DNA of 64,000 nucleotides from Subdoligranulum variabile (GCA_004554775.1 SFKI01000003.1:62001-126000); one strand, 5' to 3'; shown: positions 1 through 8,447, counted from the first letter of the stretch. Notes: generated by a model not told the origin, from the letters alone. Translations and numbers: made by a program.

Positions 1-892
1 CGAAAGCGCAGATAGCAGCGGAAACGACCAGGCCGATAGCAGCCTTCTTGTTCTTAGCAGTCTGGACCATGGCCAGAGCAGCACCGGCAATACCGAACAT
101 CATGCAGGGGAAGAAGCCGGACATGTACATGCCGAGGCTCCAGCCCACATCAGCGGAGGTGTCGCCAGCCCAGTAGTGGCTCAGGTCGCCCAGGCCGATG
201 GTATCAAACCAGAACACGTTGTTCAGGGCGTGATGCAGGCCGGTGGGGATCAGCAGGCGGTTCAGGAACGCGTAGATGCCGGCGCCGACGCCGCCCATCT
301 TGGCAATGCCGTTGCCCAGGGCAACCAGAACGCCGAAGATGATAGGCCAGACGAACAGCAGAATGACAGAAACGACGATGGAAACAACGGCAGTCACGAT
401 AGCAACGCTGCGCTTGCCGCTGAAGAACGCCAGCCAGTCAGGCAGCTGGGTGTTCTTGAACTTGTTGTAGCAGGCAGCACCGATGATGGCGGCCAGGATA
501 CCGATGAAGGAGTTGCCAGCGATCTTGCTGAAAGCAATGTAATCGACAGAGCCTTCTTCCAGGGTACGGACAGCGCCAACAACGCCGGGGCTGAGCAGCT
601 GCTGCATCATCAGGAAGCTGACCAGGCCAGCCAGACCGGCCGTGCCGTCGTGGTCATCAGACAGACCCACAGCAGCGCCGATGGCGAACAGCCAGGCCAT
701 GTTGTCGATCAAAGCGCCACCGGCCTTGATCAGCAGGAAACCAACGGTGTACGCAGCACCGGAGGTAGCACCCTCAGCGCCCATAACGGCGGGAGCGAGC
801 GCATAACCAATGCCCATCAGGATACCACAGACGGGCAGCGCAGCTACGGGAAGCATTAACGCTTTGCCGAGCTTTTGCAGATACTTCATCAT
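1..892 (-). CDS. nagE: PTS system EIIC component, N-acetylglucosamine/glucose type (3' part cut by window edge)
   Basis: This gene encodes the membrane channel of a sugar phosphotransferase system, which imports a sugar while phosphorylating it. The visible part is the N-terminal ~297 residues of an EIIC domain with many hydrophobic segments. The GLHHALNNVFWFDTIG stretch (about residue 230) and the MSGFFPCMMFG stretch match the GlcNAc-type NagE family better than glucose PtsG, as I recall those sequences. The start is the first of two ATGs, 8 nt after GGAGGA. The C-terminus, including any fused EIIB or EIIA domain, lies outside the window. Sugar specificity is inferred from family resemblance only. 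Confidence 0.85.
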   Translation of the reverse strand, partial: MMKYLQKLGKALMLPVAALPVCGILMGIGYALAPAVMGAEGATSGAAYTVGFLLIKAGGALIDNMAWLFAIGAAVGLSDDHDGTAGLAGLVSFLMMQQLLSPGVVGAVRTLEEGSVDYIAFSKIAGNSFIGILAAIIGAACYNKFKNTQLPDWLAFFSGKRSVAIVTAVVSIVVSVILLFVWPIIFGVLVALGNGIAKMGGVGAGIYAFLNRLLIPTGLHHALNNVFWFDTIGLGDLSHYWAGDTSADVGWSLGMYMSGFFPCMMFGIAGAALAMVQTAKNKKAAIGLVVSAAICAF

Positions 893-950
893 AAAAGCAT
901 TCCTCCAAATATTCCAAGTGGGGCTGATCTGGTTCCGCCAGCGTGCCACT

Positions 951-1055
951 TTGTTAAATATATGTTAACACACTTTCACGAAAAAGAAAAGCCTTTTTGT
1001 TAAAATTGCCGAAAAGACGAAAACCTCGCAGGTTATTTAGACAATTTGTTAACAA
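951..1055 (-). promoter_or_regulatory. Putative operator cluster upstream of the PTS gene
   Basis: Repeated TTGTTAA-type motifs occur at 951-957, 963-970, near 998-1004 and at 1046-1055 (TTGTTAACAA, palindromic). The motifs at 952-957 and 965-970 form TGTTAA-N7-TTAACA around a TATATT that could be the -10 of the leftward gene. This looks like a multi-site repressor operator. The regulator is unknown and no good -35 was found. Confidence 0.4.
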
Positions 1056-1192
1056 GCAGAGGAATATCGCACTAAAATCGTAAAATTTTTAACTTTTTAT
1101 GCCGCTTTTTCGGAGATTGCGCGAAAAAATCTTTCGGGGCGCCGGTCCAAGGAGGAAAATTCTTTAAAAATTTTTGGGGGTACTCGAGTGGG

Positions 1193-1221
1193 TTGCAATC
1201 CAGGGATGTGCCCACTATAAT
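1193..1221 (+). promoter_or_regulatory. Sigma-A promoter for the aminotransferase gene
   Basis: TTGCAA (1193-1198) and TATAAT (1216-1221) are separated by 17 nt. The leader that follows, about 140 nt, contains a GTAGGGGCGG palindrome before the ribosome site. Confidence 0.75.
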
Positions 1222-1271
1222 GGGTATATATTTTTGTAAGGGGCAGGCCGCAGGGGAGCCTATGGACGCTC

Positions 1272-1308
1272 CCCCTACGAAGCGTAGGGGCGGATTCCAT
1301 ATCCGCCC
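1272..1308. repeat. REP-like palindrome (GTAGGGGCG family), in a 5' leader
   Basis: Two overlapping hairpins share one arm: CCCCTACG (1272-1279) with CGTAGGGG (1283-1290), and GGGCGGAT (1288-1295) with ATCCGCCC (1301-1308). It belongs to the dispersed family also at 7837, 11708, 25012, 28356, 35128, 40222, 42290, 45593 and 51026. It lies inside the transcribed leader of the aminotransferase gene. Confidence 0.8.
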
Positions 1309-1365
1309 GTGCATTTTGCCCCTGTCTGTTCTATTCACCAGCCAACGCGAAAAGAGGAAAAGCCT

Positions 1366-2520
1366 ATGCAGCCACTATCCAACCGCACCGCACATTTTAC
1401 GGATTCGGTCATCCGGCGGATGACGCGCATCTCCAATCAATACGGCGCTGTCAATCTTTCCCAGGGATTCCCGGATTTTGACCCGCCGCAGGCCATTCTG
1501 GACCGTTTGGCCGAAGTTTCGCACGAGGATTTTCACCAGTATTCCATCACCTGGGGCGCGCAGAATTTCCGTGAAGCGCTGGCCGAAAAGCAAAGCCACC
1601 TGATGGGCCGCCAGATCGACCCCAACAGCGAGATCGTGACCACCTGCGGCAGCACCGAGGCCATGATGGCCGCGATGATGACAGTCGCCAACCCGGGGGA
1701 CAAGGTCATTGTGTTCTCGCCGTTTTACGAGAATTACGGCGCTGATACGATCCTTTCCGGGGCCGAGCCGATCTATGTGCCGCTGCATCCGCCGACGTTT
1801 GATTTCTACGTGGACGAGCTGGAGGCCGCTTTCAAGCAGCACCCCAAAGCGCTGATCCTGTGCAACCCGTCCAATCCCTGCGGCAAAGTGTTTACCCGTG
1901 CCGAGCTGGAAATCATCGCCGACCTGGCAAAAAAGTATGACGCTTATATCATCACCGACGAAGTGTATGAGCATATCGTCTACGCGCCCTACACCCACAC
2001 CTACTTTGCCAGCCTGCCCGGCATGTGGGAGCGCACGATCTCCTGCTCGTCATTGTCCAAAACCTATTCGATCACCGGCTGGCGGCTGGGCTACACCATC
2101 GCCCCAGCCGAGATCACTGACTGCATTAAAAAGGTACACGACTTTTTGACCGTAGGTGCCGCCGCGCCCTTGCAGGAAGCCGTCATCCCCGGCCTGCGCT
2201 TCGGGCAGGACTACTACGACGGCCTGCTGCAAACCTACACCCACAAGCGCGACCTGTTTGTGCAGGGACTGGATGCCATCGGACTGGAGCACACCACGCC
2301 CCAGGGTGCCTACTATGTGCTGATGGATATTTCCCGTTACGGCTACGAGAGCGACTTGGAATTTTGCGAAATGCTGGCCCGTGATGTCGGCGTAGGGGCT
2401 GTGCCGGGCTCGAGTTTCTTCCGCGAGGATGTGAACCATCTGATTCGTTTCCACTTTGCCAAGAAAGACGAAACGCTGAATGAGGCACTGAATCGGTTGG
2501 AGAAATTGAAGAAACTGTAA
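1366..2520 (+). CDS. PLP-dependent class I/II aminotransferase
   Basis: A fold-type I pyridoxal-phosphate aminotransferase of 384 residues, normal for the family. Visible motifs are NLSQGFPDF near the N-terminus, CNPSNPCGK, the ITDEVYEHIVY segment with the PLP-contacting Asp and Tyr, and SLSKTYSITGWR with the Schiff-base lysine. The NLSQGFPDF signature resembles the kynurenine/methionine aminotransferase branch (YbdL-like), but the substrate cannot be fixed from sequence. The start is ATG 1366 after AGAGGAAA; an upstream in-frame ATG at 1309 would translate through the REP-like palindrome and has no ribosome site. The gene appears monocistronic. Confidence 0.9.
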   Translation: MQPLSNRTAHFTDSVIRRMTRISNQYGAVNLSQGFPDFDPPQAILDRLAEVSHEDFHQYSITWGAQNFREALAEKQSHLMGRQIDPNSEIVTTCGSTEAMMAAMMTVANPGDKVIVFSPFYENYGADTILSGAEPIYVPLHPPTFDFYVDELEAAFKQHPKALILCNPSNPCGKVFTRAELEIIADLAKKYDAYIITDEVYEHIVYAPYTHTYFASLPGMWERTISCSSLSKTYSITGWRLGYTIAPAEITDCIKKVHDFLTVGAAAPLQEAVIPGLRFGQDYYDGLLQTYTHKRDLFVQGLDAIGLEHTTPQGAYYVLMDISRYGYESDLEFCEMLARDVGVGAVPGSSFFREDVNHLIRFHFAKKDETLNEALNRLEKLKKL

Positions 2521-2558
2521 CCACAAGGGAGATATCCCTCTTCGCTCCTTTGTTGCAA

Positions 2559-2587
2559 TTGCACACCCTGCCGAACTATGCTACAAT
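2559..2587 (+). promoter_or_regulatory. Sigma-A promoter for the PfkB kinase gene
   Basis: TTGCAC (2559-2564) and TACAAT (2582-2587) are separated by 17 nt, with the start codon 36 nt downstream. Confidence 0.75.
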
Positions 2588-2623
2588 AGAGGATATCTTG
2601 TGGTATAGGAAAGGTTTTTTCGT

Positions 2624-3556
2624 ATGGGTATCGTAATCATCGGTGCGGTGTTTGTGGATATCAAGGGGTATCCGCTCTCCACCTACATTCCCGGCGGACG
2701 CAACGCGGGCCGGGTCGAGCAGGTCCACGGCGGCGTGTGCCGCAACGTGGCAGAGGATATTGCCAATGTGGAGCTGCGGCCCACCTTTGTCAGCCTGGTG
2801 GACAACACAGGCTCTGGCCAGGACGTTATCGACAAGCTGGCTAAGCACAAGGTCAATACCAGATACATCGAAAAAGTACCTGACGGCATGGGCACCTGGC
2901 TGGCCGTGTTTGACAACGACGGCGATGTCTGCGCCGCCATCTCCAAGCGGCCGGACACCACCCCGCTGACCAAGCTGCTGGAAGAAAAGGGCGACGAGAT
3001 CTTTGCCGACTGCGACGGCATCGCCTTCGAGCTGGATCTGGAAAAAGCGACCGTCAAGCAGATCTTGCGCTACGCCAAAAAATACAACAAGAAGGTCTAC
3101 GCCGCCATCTCGAACATGAGCATTGCGATGGAACGCCGCGCCTTTTTGCAGGAGATTGACTGCTTTGTCTGCAACCAGCAGGAAGCCGGGCTGCTTTTCT
3201 CGGACGAGTACGACCACATGGCCCCCGAGGAAATGTGCCGTACGCTGGCCGTCAACGTCCACAGTGCCAACATCCCCTGCATGGTGGTGACGATGGGCGG
3301 CGAGGGTGCCGTGTATGCACGCTCCAACGGTGAAAGCGGCGTTGTACCGGCCAAAAAGGTCGATGTCATCGACACCACCGGCGCGGGGGACGCGTTCTTC
3401 GCCGGTACGGTCATCGGCCTGACCTATGGCAAGACACTGCCCGAGGCCTGCGAGATCGGCAGCCGGTTGGCCGCTTCGGTCATCTGCACGGCCGAGAATG
3501 TCTGCCCGCGGTTCCGCCCGCTGGAATTTGGGCTGAATATCCCCGTGGTGGACTGA
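2624..3556 (+). CDS. PfkB-family carbohydrate/nucleoside kinase
   Basis: A ribokinase-fold ATP-dependent kinase of 310 residues. The N-terminal GGVCRNVAEDIAN segment matches the first PfkB signature (GG-x-x-x-N), and the second signature DTTGAGDAFFAG near residue 250 carries the catalytic Asp and anion hole. The RNVAEDIA wording is reminiscent of pseudouridine kinases, but no partner gene such as psuG is adjacent, so the substrate stays open. The start follows AGGAAAGG, and the gene has its own promoter and a downstream terminator, so it is probably transcribed alone. Confidence 0.85.
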   Translation: MGIVIIGAVFVDIKGYPLSTYIPGGRNAGRVEQVHGGVCRNVAEDIANVELRPTFVSLVDNTGSGQDVIDKLAKHKVNTRYIEKVPDGMGTWLAVFDNDGDVCAAISKRPDTTPLTKLLEEKGDEIFADCDGIAFELDLEKATVKQILRYAKKYNKKVYAAISNMSIAMERRAFLQEIDCFVCNQQEAGLLFSDEYDHMAPEEMCRTLAVNVHSANIPCMVVTMGGEGAVYARSNGESGVVPAKKVDVIDTTGAGDAFFAGTVIGLTYGKTLPEACEIGSRLAASVICTAENVCPRFRPLEFGLNIPVVD

Positions 3557-3573
3557 GCCTTTATCAAGGCATA

Positions 3574-3626
3574 AGAAAAAGCACCGCTGTATATGCCCGT
3601 AAAGGACGTACAGCAGTGCTTTTTAT
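3574..3626. terminator. Bidirectional intrinsic terminator
   Basis: Arms AAAAAGCACCGCTGTA (from 3576) and TACAGCAGTGCTTTTT (to 3624) form a long hairpin with A and T tracts on both sides. It serves the kinase gene and the convergent small gene at 3631. Confidence 0.8.
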
Positions 3627-3630
3627 GCAG

Positions 3631-3855
3631 TTATGCGCAGCTTTTCAAAAGGTAGAACGCAGCGGCGATGAGCAGCAGCGGCAGCGCCAGCTTGATAATG
3701 CCCCCGATGAGCAGCCCCACTACCATCAGCGGCAGAGCCACCACGAACAGCACAGCAGCAACGGCTTTGGCCGCGCACCATGCCACCCGGAACGCCAGCC
3801 CCACACTTTTGAAGAAGAACCAGCCAAACACGAACAATGCCAAAATCGAAATCAT
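3631..3855 (-). CDS. Small hydrophobic membrane protein, unknown function
   Basis: A 74-residue protein with two predicted membrane helices (about residues 1-20 and 30-70, the second long enough to be two) and almost no polar residues apart from a Lys/Arg hinge. It begins 9 nt after AAAGGAG, a strong ribosome site that supports translation. I do not recognise the family. It ends directly against a terminator and shows no link to its neighbours. Confidence 0.6.
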   Translation of the reverse strand: MISILALFVFGWFFFKSVGLAFRVAWCAAKAVAAVLFVVALPLMVVGLLIGGIIKLALPLLLIAAAFYLLKSCA

Positions 3856-3940
3856 ATGTATTCACTCCTTTGTTGTGAATACGATTATACACGCGTTTTT
3901 ATTGCACAAACAGGAGAATTTCAGAAAAATAACGGTGCTA

Positions 3941-3962
3941 TTTTGCTGCGGGCAGCAAAAAA
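3941..3962 (-). terminator. Probable terminator of the nnrE-HTH unit
   Basis: ATTTTGCTGC and GCAGCAAAA form a short hairpin separated by GG; on the minus strand the flank contains a loose T tract. It is a weak call. Confidence 0.4.
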
Positions 3963-3970
3963 CGGGTGGG

Positions 3971-4483
3971 TTACGGCTCCTTGGATTCCTTTTTATAGGT
4001 GTCGGCGTCGATGCCGCCGTTCGCCAGCATCTTTTCTACCCAAAGCTGCAGCGTTTCCACCGTGATCGAGATACGCTCCAATTCTTTCTGGATGCGCACA
4101 AAGTCGTCGATCTCATCCTTCGTGATGGTCCCGTCGGCGGTGATCTCGATGAGCCGCTCTTTTTTGCGGTCCATCGCGTTGAGGGCCGCCAGCATTTTTA
4201 GCACGATATCGGAAAGCTCGCCGTTGCGGATCTCGGGCACATATTGCTGGCCGATGGGGCACTGCCGCGCGCAGAAGTAGTTGCAAAGCGACGGTGTTTT
4301 GTACTTTTCGGCCATGGTGAGCACTTCGTCGGGGCGGGGCAGGCTGCGCTCGCTCTCGATTTTTTCAATGCGCTCGGGCGCGATGGTCTCAAGCAGTTCG
4401 CTGGCCTTCTCGCGCGAGAGGCCCAGTTCTTCCCGGGCCAGCTGATAGCGGGTCTTGTTTTCCCGCGTGGATGAACGTCCCAT
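3971..4483 (-). CDS. XRE-like helix-turn-helix protein with cysteine cluster
   Basis: A 170-residue protein. The first ~65 residues form an XRE-type helix-turn-helix domain (YQLAREELGLSREKASELLE, then RIEKIESERSLPRPDEVL). It is followed by CNYFCARQC, a three-cysteine group that may bind metal, and a helical, charged C-terminal half that may dimerise. The gene starts 6 nt after nnrE ends, and its AGAGGAG ribosome site overlaps the nnrE stop codon, so the two are probably translationally coupled. The target is unknown. Confidence 0.7.
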   Translation of the reverse strand: MGRSSTRENKTRYQLAREELGLSREKASELLETIAPERIEKIESERSLPRPDEVLTMAEKYKTPSLCNYFCARQCPIGQQYVPEIRNGELSDIVLKMLAALNAMDRKKERLIEITADGTITKDEIDDFVRIQKELERISITVETLQLWVEKMLANGGIDADTYKKESKEP

Positions 4484-4489
4484 CTTGTT

Positions 4490-5140
4490 TTACTCCTCTT
4501 CCCGGCTGGCGACATATGCGTCAATGCCGATATCCGCCACGACCACTTCGCCGCAACGCCCGGCAGACTCCGGTACAAAATGCAGCGGTTTGGCGCGGTG
4601 GAAGGTCACGGTCAGGTCGGCCTGCACGGCACCCTCGGCCACTGCGCCGGTGTCGGCGTTGATGCCGCTGGGCAGGTCGACCGCCAATACAAACGCACCG
4701 TTTGCTCGCTGCTGGTTCATAAGCTCGCAGGCCGCGCGGCCCGCCGGGCGCAGCGCGCCACGAAAGCCCGTGCCGTACAGTGCATCCACCACGGCATCTG
4801 CCTGCGCGGCAGCTGCGGCGTCGGGCAAAATTTCAACGGGCAGGTCATGCAGCAGGGCAAAATTGGTGATGGCATCGGGCGTTTTCGGCTCGCCCTCGGC
4901 CAAAAGCAACTGCACCGGCCAGCCCAGCTTGGCGGCAACGCGGGCCATGACAAAACCATCCCCGCCGTTGTTGCCCTTGCCAGCCACCACCAGCAGCCGC
5001 ACAGGGCCGGGCAGGCGGCGCAGCTGGGCAAAGGCAGCGCGGCCTGCATTTTCCATCATCTGGATGTACAAAAGGCCGTTTTCGTTGGCGGCGTGCTCCA
5101 GCGCTTTCATCTCAGCAGCAGTTACCGTTTCGTGGTGCAT
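4490..5140 (-). CDS. nnrE: NAD(P)H-hydrate epimerase (YjeF N-domain, stand-alone)
   Basis: This enzyme epimerises damaged NAD(P)H hydrates so that the dehydratase can repair them. The 216-residue protein has the YjeF_N Rossmann-like fold: MQMMENAG-type N-terminus (IQMMENAGRAA), the VVAGKGNNGGDGFVMAR nucleotide loop (about residues 45-62), DALYGTGF and the AVDLPSGINADTG segment. The C-terminal dehydratase domain found fused in many bacteria is absent and not encoded nearby. The start is ATG 5140, 8 nt after AGGAGGAA; a longer in-frame extension upstream has no ribosome site. It is followed closely by the HTH gene. Confidence 0.9.
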   Translation of the reverse strand: MHHETVTAAEMKALEHAANENGLLYIQMMENAGRAAFAQLRRLPGPVRLLVVAGKGNNGGDGFVMARVAAKLGWPVQLLLAEGEPKTPDAITNFALLHDLPVEILPDAAAAAQADAVVDALYGTGFRGALRPAGRAACELMNQQRANGAFVLAVDLPSGINADTGAVAEGAVQADLTVTFHRAKPLHFVPESAGRCGEVVVADIGIDAYVASREEE

Positions 5141-5279
5141 GGCGCGTTCCTCCTGTTGGGTCATACCTGTATCATAGCATAGAAGGGGCGGTGTTTCAAT
5201 GGATGTCGGGCGTAATTCGCGCTTTCCCGCATGGCGCGCCGGGTAGGATAGAAGAAAAACGCAGGAGGCGGAATACACG

Positions 5280-6446
5280 ATGAGGCATTGGCTAGGCCGC
5301 GCGCCCCGCACCGTGGGGGACTGGCTTGGGCTGGCACTGGGGGCCGCGCTGATTTTTGGCGGCGTGGCGAAGCTGCCTGCACTGGCCGCAGCGCTGGGGC
5401 AGCTGGGTGTGATGCTGCGGCCGTTTTTGTGGGGGCTGGTGCTGGCCTATGTGCTGGACATCCCCACCCGTTGGCTGGCGGCGAAGTGGTTCGGTGGGCG
5501 GCGCGGGGCCGGGGCCGCAGTAAGCTACGCACTGCTGTTTGGCGCGGCGGGGCTGCTGCTGTGGCTGATCTTGCCGCAACTGACGCAGAGCGTGACCTCG
5601 CTGTTCGGCAAGCTGGCCGCATACGAGGAAACGCTGCGCCGTCTGCTGACCTGGGTACAGGCGACTTTTGGCGTGGATACCGCCACGATGGATGCCATCT
5701 TGCAGCAGCTTACGGCCCAGCTGCAAAGCGAGTTCGCCGCCTGGTCGGGCCGGGCGGCGCAGGCCGCAGCAAAGGCGGCTTCCAACACTGCCGGGGCCGC
5801 TGCCGATGCCGGCATTGCGCTGGCGGCAAGTGTTTACTTGCTGCTGGGCAAAGAAAAACTGCGCCGCAGTGCTACACTCTGCCTGCGGGCCGCGCTGCCG
5901 CCGCAGACGGTGGGGCAGCTGCTTTCGGTGTTGCGGCTGGCAGACCGCACGTTCAGCGGGTACATCGGCGGACAGCTGGTCGACGCGCTGCTGGTGGGGG
6001 CTGAGACCTTTGCCCTAATGCTGCTTTTGCGGCTGGACTACGCACCGCTGATTGCCGTGATGGTAGGCATGACAAACATTGTGCCGGTGCTTGGGCCGTT
6101 TTTGGGCGCGGTGCCGGGTGCGCTGCTGCTGTTGCTGGAATCACCGCTGCAGGCGGCGGAGTTCCTTATTGTCATTGTGGCCGTGCAGCAGATCGACGGC
6201 AATTTTATTGCGCCGCGCATTCTGGGCGGGGCCACGGGCCTGTCCGGGCTCGGGGTGCTGCTGGCTATTGTCATCGGCGGCGAACTGTTCGGCATCCCGG
6301 GCATGGTGGCCGGTGTACCTACGTTGGCCGTGCTGGCGGCGCTGGCGCGGCAGGCTGTCGGGGCCGGGCTGACCGCGCGCGGCCTGCCGGATGAAGTGCC
6401 GCCCGACGCGCAGGAAAAAACTGTTACAAAAAAGGCAAAAAATTAA
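5280..6446 (+). CDS. AI-2E family transporter (YtvI/PerM-like), paralogue 1
   Basis: A 388-residue polytopic membrane protein with about eight hydrophobic segments. The family signature is visible in the C-terminal half: GMTNIVPVLGPFLGAVPGALLLL and QQIDGNFIAPRILG. Family members have been linked to autoinducer-2 export and Na/H exchange; the substrate here is unknown. The coding sequence is extremely GC- and Ala/Leu-rich. It starts 8-9 nt after AGGAGGC. A paralogue follows at 6532 with its own promoter. Confidence 0.85.
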   Translation: MRHWLGRAPRTVGDWLGLALGAALIFGGVAKLPALAAALGQLGVMLRPFLWGLVLAYVLDIPTRWLAAKWFGGRRGAGAAVSYALLFGAAGLLLWLILPQLTQSVTSLFGKLAAYEETLRRLLTWVQATFGVDTATMDAILQQLTAQLQSEFAAWSGRAAQAAAKAASNTAGAAADAGIALAASVYLLLGKEKLRRSATLCLRAALPPQTVGQLLSVLRLADRTFSGYIGGQLVDALLVGAETFALMLLLRLDYAPLIAVMVGMTNIVPVLGPFLGAVPGALLLLLESPLQAAEFLIVIVAVQQIDGNFIAPRILGGATGLSGLGVLLAIVIGGELFGIPGMVAGVPTLAVLAALARQAVGAGLTARGLPDEVPPDAQEKTVTKKAKN

Positions 6447-6457
6447 CAACTTGTCTC

Positions 6458-6486
6458 TTGCGCCGCGCCCCGCTTGCAAGTACAAT
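6458..6486 (+). promoter_or_regulatory. Sigma-A promoter for the second AI-2E-family gene
   Basis: TTGCGC (6458-6463) and TACAAT (6481-6486) are spaced by 17 nt, just after the stop codon of paralogue 1. Confidence 0.65.
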
Positions 6487-6531
6487 AAAAAGAATGAAGG
6501 CAACTGGGCGCATAAGGAGAGACAAGGAAGC

Positions 6532-7710
6532 ATGAGCAGAAAACATTTTATCGACAAAAGGCCCGAAAGTATTTTAGACTGGACGGCCATTGTCTGCGCA
6601 GGCATTGCATTTTACCTGCTGCTGAATAATCTTGGGTATTTTCTGGGCGGGTTCAGCGCACTGATGGGCATTTTATCGCCGTTCTTCGGTGGTATCGTCA
6701 TCGCGTATATTCTGGATCCGATGGTGCGTTTTTTCCACGCCAAGCTGTTGAAATACTCCAAACGCTGGCGGTGGGTAGCCATTTTGCTGGCATACCTGGT
6801 GGCGATCCTGTTGATCGTGCTGCTGGCCTGGCTGGTCATCCCGCAGATCATCAGCAGCATTATGACGCTGTTTAACAATGTGCCGCAGTATATCAATGGC
6901 ATACAGGATATGCTGCTTTTCGTCCAGGGCCATTACGGTGTCAATCTGGACAAAGCCATCCAGGCGTTGGATGATTCTGAGACGATGCTGAACGAGGTGT
7001 ACGCCCTGGGCAAGGGCGCCCTTCCGCAGATCATGTCCACAATGAGCAATGTAGCGGGCAACTTTGTCAGCATCTTTACCTCCATCGCATCCAGCATTTA
7101 CATGTTGGCGGACAAGGACCACCTGCTGCACCAACTGCGCACCGTGGCCCACGCACTGTTGCCCCGCCGTGCGGCTGAGCACACGCTGCGCATCTGCCAT
7201 TATGCCAATGATAATTTCACTGGCTTCTTCATCGGCAAGATCATCGACTCGGCCATCATCGGCGTCATCACCTTTATCTGCATGACGGTGCTGCGGCTGG
7301 ATTTTGCCGTGCTGATCAGCGTGTTTATCGGCATTACCAACATCATCCCGGTGTTTGGACCGTTCATCGGCGCGGTGCCCAGCATCTTTATTCTGCTGCT
7401 GGTCAATCCCATCCAGGCGCTGATCTTCTGCCTGCTGATTTTGATTATCCAGCAGTTTGACGGCAACTTCATCGGGCCGAAGATTTTGGGCCAGTCCATC
7501 GGCATCTCGGCGTTGTGGGTGCTGTTCTCCATCGTCGTGGGCGGCGATCTGCTTGGCATTGCAGGCATGGTCATCGGCGTGCCGGTGTTCGCCACCCTGT
7601 ACGGCTTAGCACAGGAGTTCATCCACGCCATGCTGGACCGCCGCGGCATTGATGCTGAGGGGAATAGCGTTACGGATGAAGCGGCAGATAAAGCGAATGT
7701 TTTTGAATAA
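6532..7710 (+). CDS. AI-2E family transporter, paralogue 2
   Basis: A 392-residue membrane protein of the same family as its upstream neighbour, with less GC-biased codon use. Signature segments are ITNIIPVFGPFIGAVPSIF and QQFDGNFIGPKILGQS. The start ATG 6532 follows AAGGAGAGACAAGGAAG; a longer reading frame from 6391 would run through the promoter. A terminator follows. Tandem, divergent paralogues suggest different substrates or membrane-stress roles, which is inference. Confidence 0.85.
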   Translation: MSRKHFIDKRPESILDWTAIVCAGIAFYLLLNNLGYFLGGFSALMGILSPFFGGIVIAYILDPMVRFFHAKLLKYSKRWRWVAILLAYLVAILLIVLLAWLVIPQIISSIMTLFNNVPQYINGIQDMLLFVQGHYGVNLDKAIQALDDSETMLNEVYALGKGALPQIMSTMSNVAGNFVSIFTSIASSIYMLADKDHLLHQLRTVAHALLPRRAAEHTLRICHYANDNFTGFFIGKIIDSAIIGVITFICMTVLRLDFAVLISVFIGITNIIPVFGPFIGAVPSIFILLLVNPIQALIFCLLILIIQQFDGNFIGPKILGQSIGISALWVLFSIVVGGDLLGIAGMVIGVPVFATLYGLAQEFIHAMLDRRGIDAEGNSVTDEAADKANVFE

Positions 7711-7728
7711 TTTTTAGGTTTCTTTGAC

Positions 7729-7762
7729 GGGCGTTGCCACCTTGCGGCAACGCCCTTTTTTA
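7729..7762 (+). terminator. Intrinsic terminator
   Basis: GGGCGTTGCC and GGCAACGCCC form a 10-bp stem followed by TTTTTT. Confidence 0.85.
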
Positions 7763-7836
7763 TGGGTTACTTCTCTTGCGGGGCACTAACGGGGCGTCGG
7801 GGACGCCGCCCCCCTACACACAGCCATGTGGTACCT

Positions 7837-8007
7837 GTAGGGGCGAGCATTGCCCGCCCGCGGGATTTTTCGATTGCCGCCAAATTGCACGGGCGAACAC
7901 CGTTCGCCCCTACGTATTCTTTTCCGCCAGTGCTTTACTATTATTACAATCTTGCGTTATTGCAAAATTATGGTTCACCGTAGGGGCAGATCCCATATCC
8001 GTCCGGA
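7837..8007. repeat. REP/BIME-like palindromes between genes
   Basis: The 7763-8090 gap has no gene. At 7837-7914 a head-to-head pair is present: GTAGGGGCGAGC...GCCCG, a 30-nt AT-rich spacer, then CGGGCGAAC...GCCCCTAC. A single degenerate unit follows at 7980-8007 (GTAGGGGCAGAT with ATCCGTC). The core palindromes differ (GAGCATTGC versus GAACACCGTTC) while the outer arms are conserved. Confidence 0.75.
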
Positions 8008-8090
8008 CAATTTTATGTAATCCGCCAATTGCAAGGAGGGGTCCCCCCTCCCTACAAGCCAACACAAATGACAATCATTCCCCCACAAAA

Positions 8091-8126
8091 ATAAAAAAGC
8101 GTAACCTGCGGATACAGGTTACGCTT
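8091..8126 (-). terminator. Terminator of the ferredoxin gene
   Basis: AAGCGTAACCTG and CAGGTTACGCTT form a 12-bp stem with a 6-nt loop; on the minus strand it is followed by TTTTTTAT. Confidence 0.85.
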
Positions 8127-8141
8127 CAAGCGCAAAATAGC

Positions 8142-8309
8142 TTATTCAGCGTGGATAGCGCCGGTGGGGCAAACGCCCTCGCAAGCACCGCAATCGACGC
8201 AGGAAGCTGCATCGACAACAGCCTTGTCCTCCATGCTGATTGCACCAACGGGGCAGGTGTCAACACATGCACCGCAAGCAACGCACTCGCTGGAAACGGT
8301 ATGAGCCAT
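8142..8309 (-). CDS. 2[4Fe-4S] ferredoxin
   Basis: A 55-residue electron carrier with two classical cluster motifs, CVACGACVDTCP and CVDCGACEGVCP, giving eight cysteines for two [4Fe-4S] clusters, each followed by a GAI turn. Length and symmetry are those of clostridial-type ferredoxins used with pyruvate:ferredoxin oxidoreductase and hydrogenases. It starts 8 nt after AAGGAG and is flanked by its own promoter and terminator, so it is monocistronic. The frame is shorter than common ORF cut-offs and is easily missed. Confidence 0.95.
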   Translation of the reverse strand: MAHTVSSECVACGACVDTCPVGAISMEDKAVVDAASCVDCGACEGVCPTGAIHAE

Positions 8310-8418
8310 CGTGAACTCCTTATCTCCGTGCTGAATGGTATTGTACCCTTACCGGCCCTGCACGGCTGCTCCCCGGTATGGCACACAGCGGGTTTGCTCT
8401 GCCTACTGCGTTATACAT

Positions 8419-8447
8419 AGTGTATCACATTGCAAGTCATTTCGCAA
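8419..8447 (-). promoter_or_regulatory. Promoter of the ferredoxin gene
   Basis: On the minus strand TTGCGA (8447-8442) and TACACT (8424-8419) are separated by 17 nt. Confidence 0.6.

Noticed and set aside
1309..1365. Longer start for the aminotransferase
   Set aside because: It would translate the tail of the REP-like palindrome and has no ribosome site, while ATG 1366 has AGAGGAAA and the family N-terminus.
8126..8386. 86-residue frame on the minus strand over the ferredoxin gene
   Set aside because: It is out of frame with the 55-residue ferredoxin whose eight cysteines form two perfect cluster motifs.
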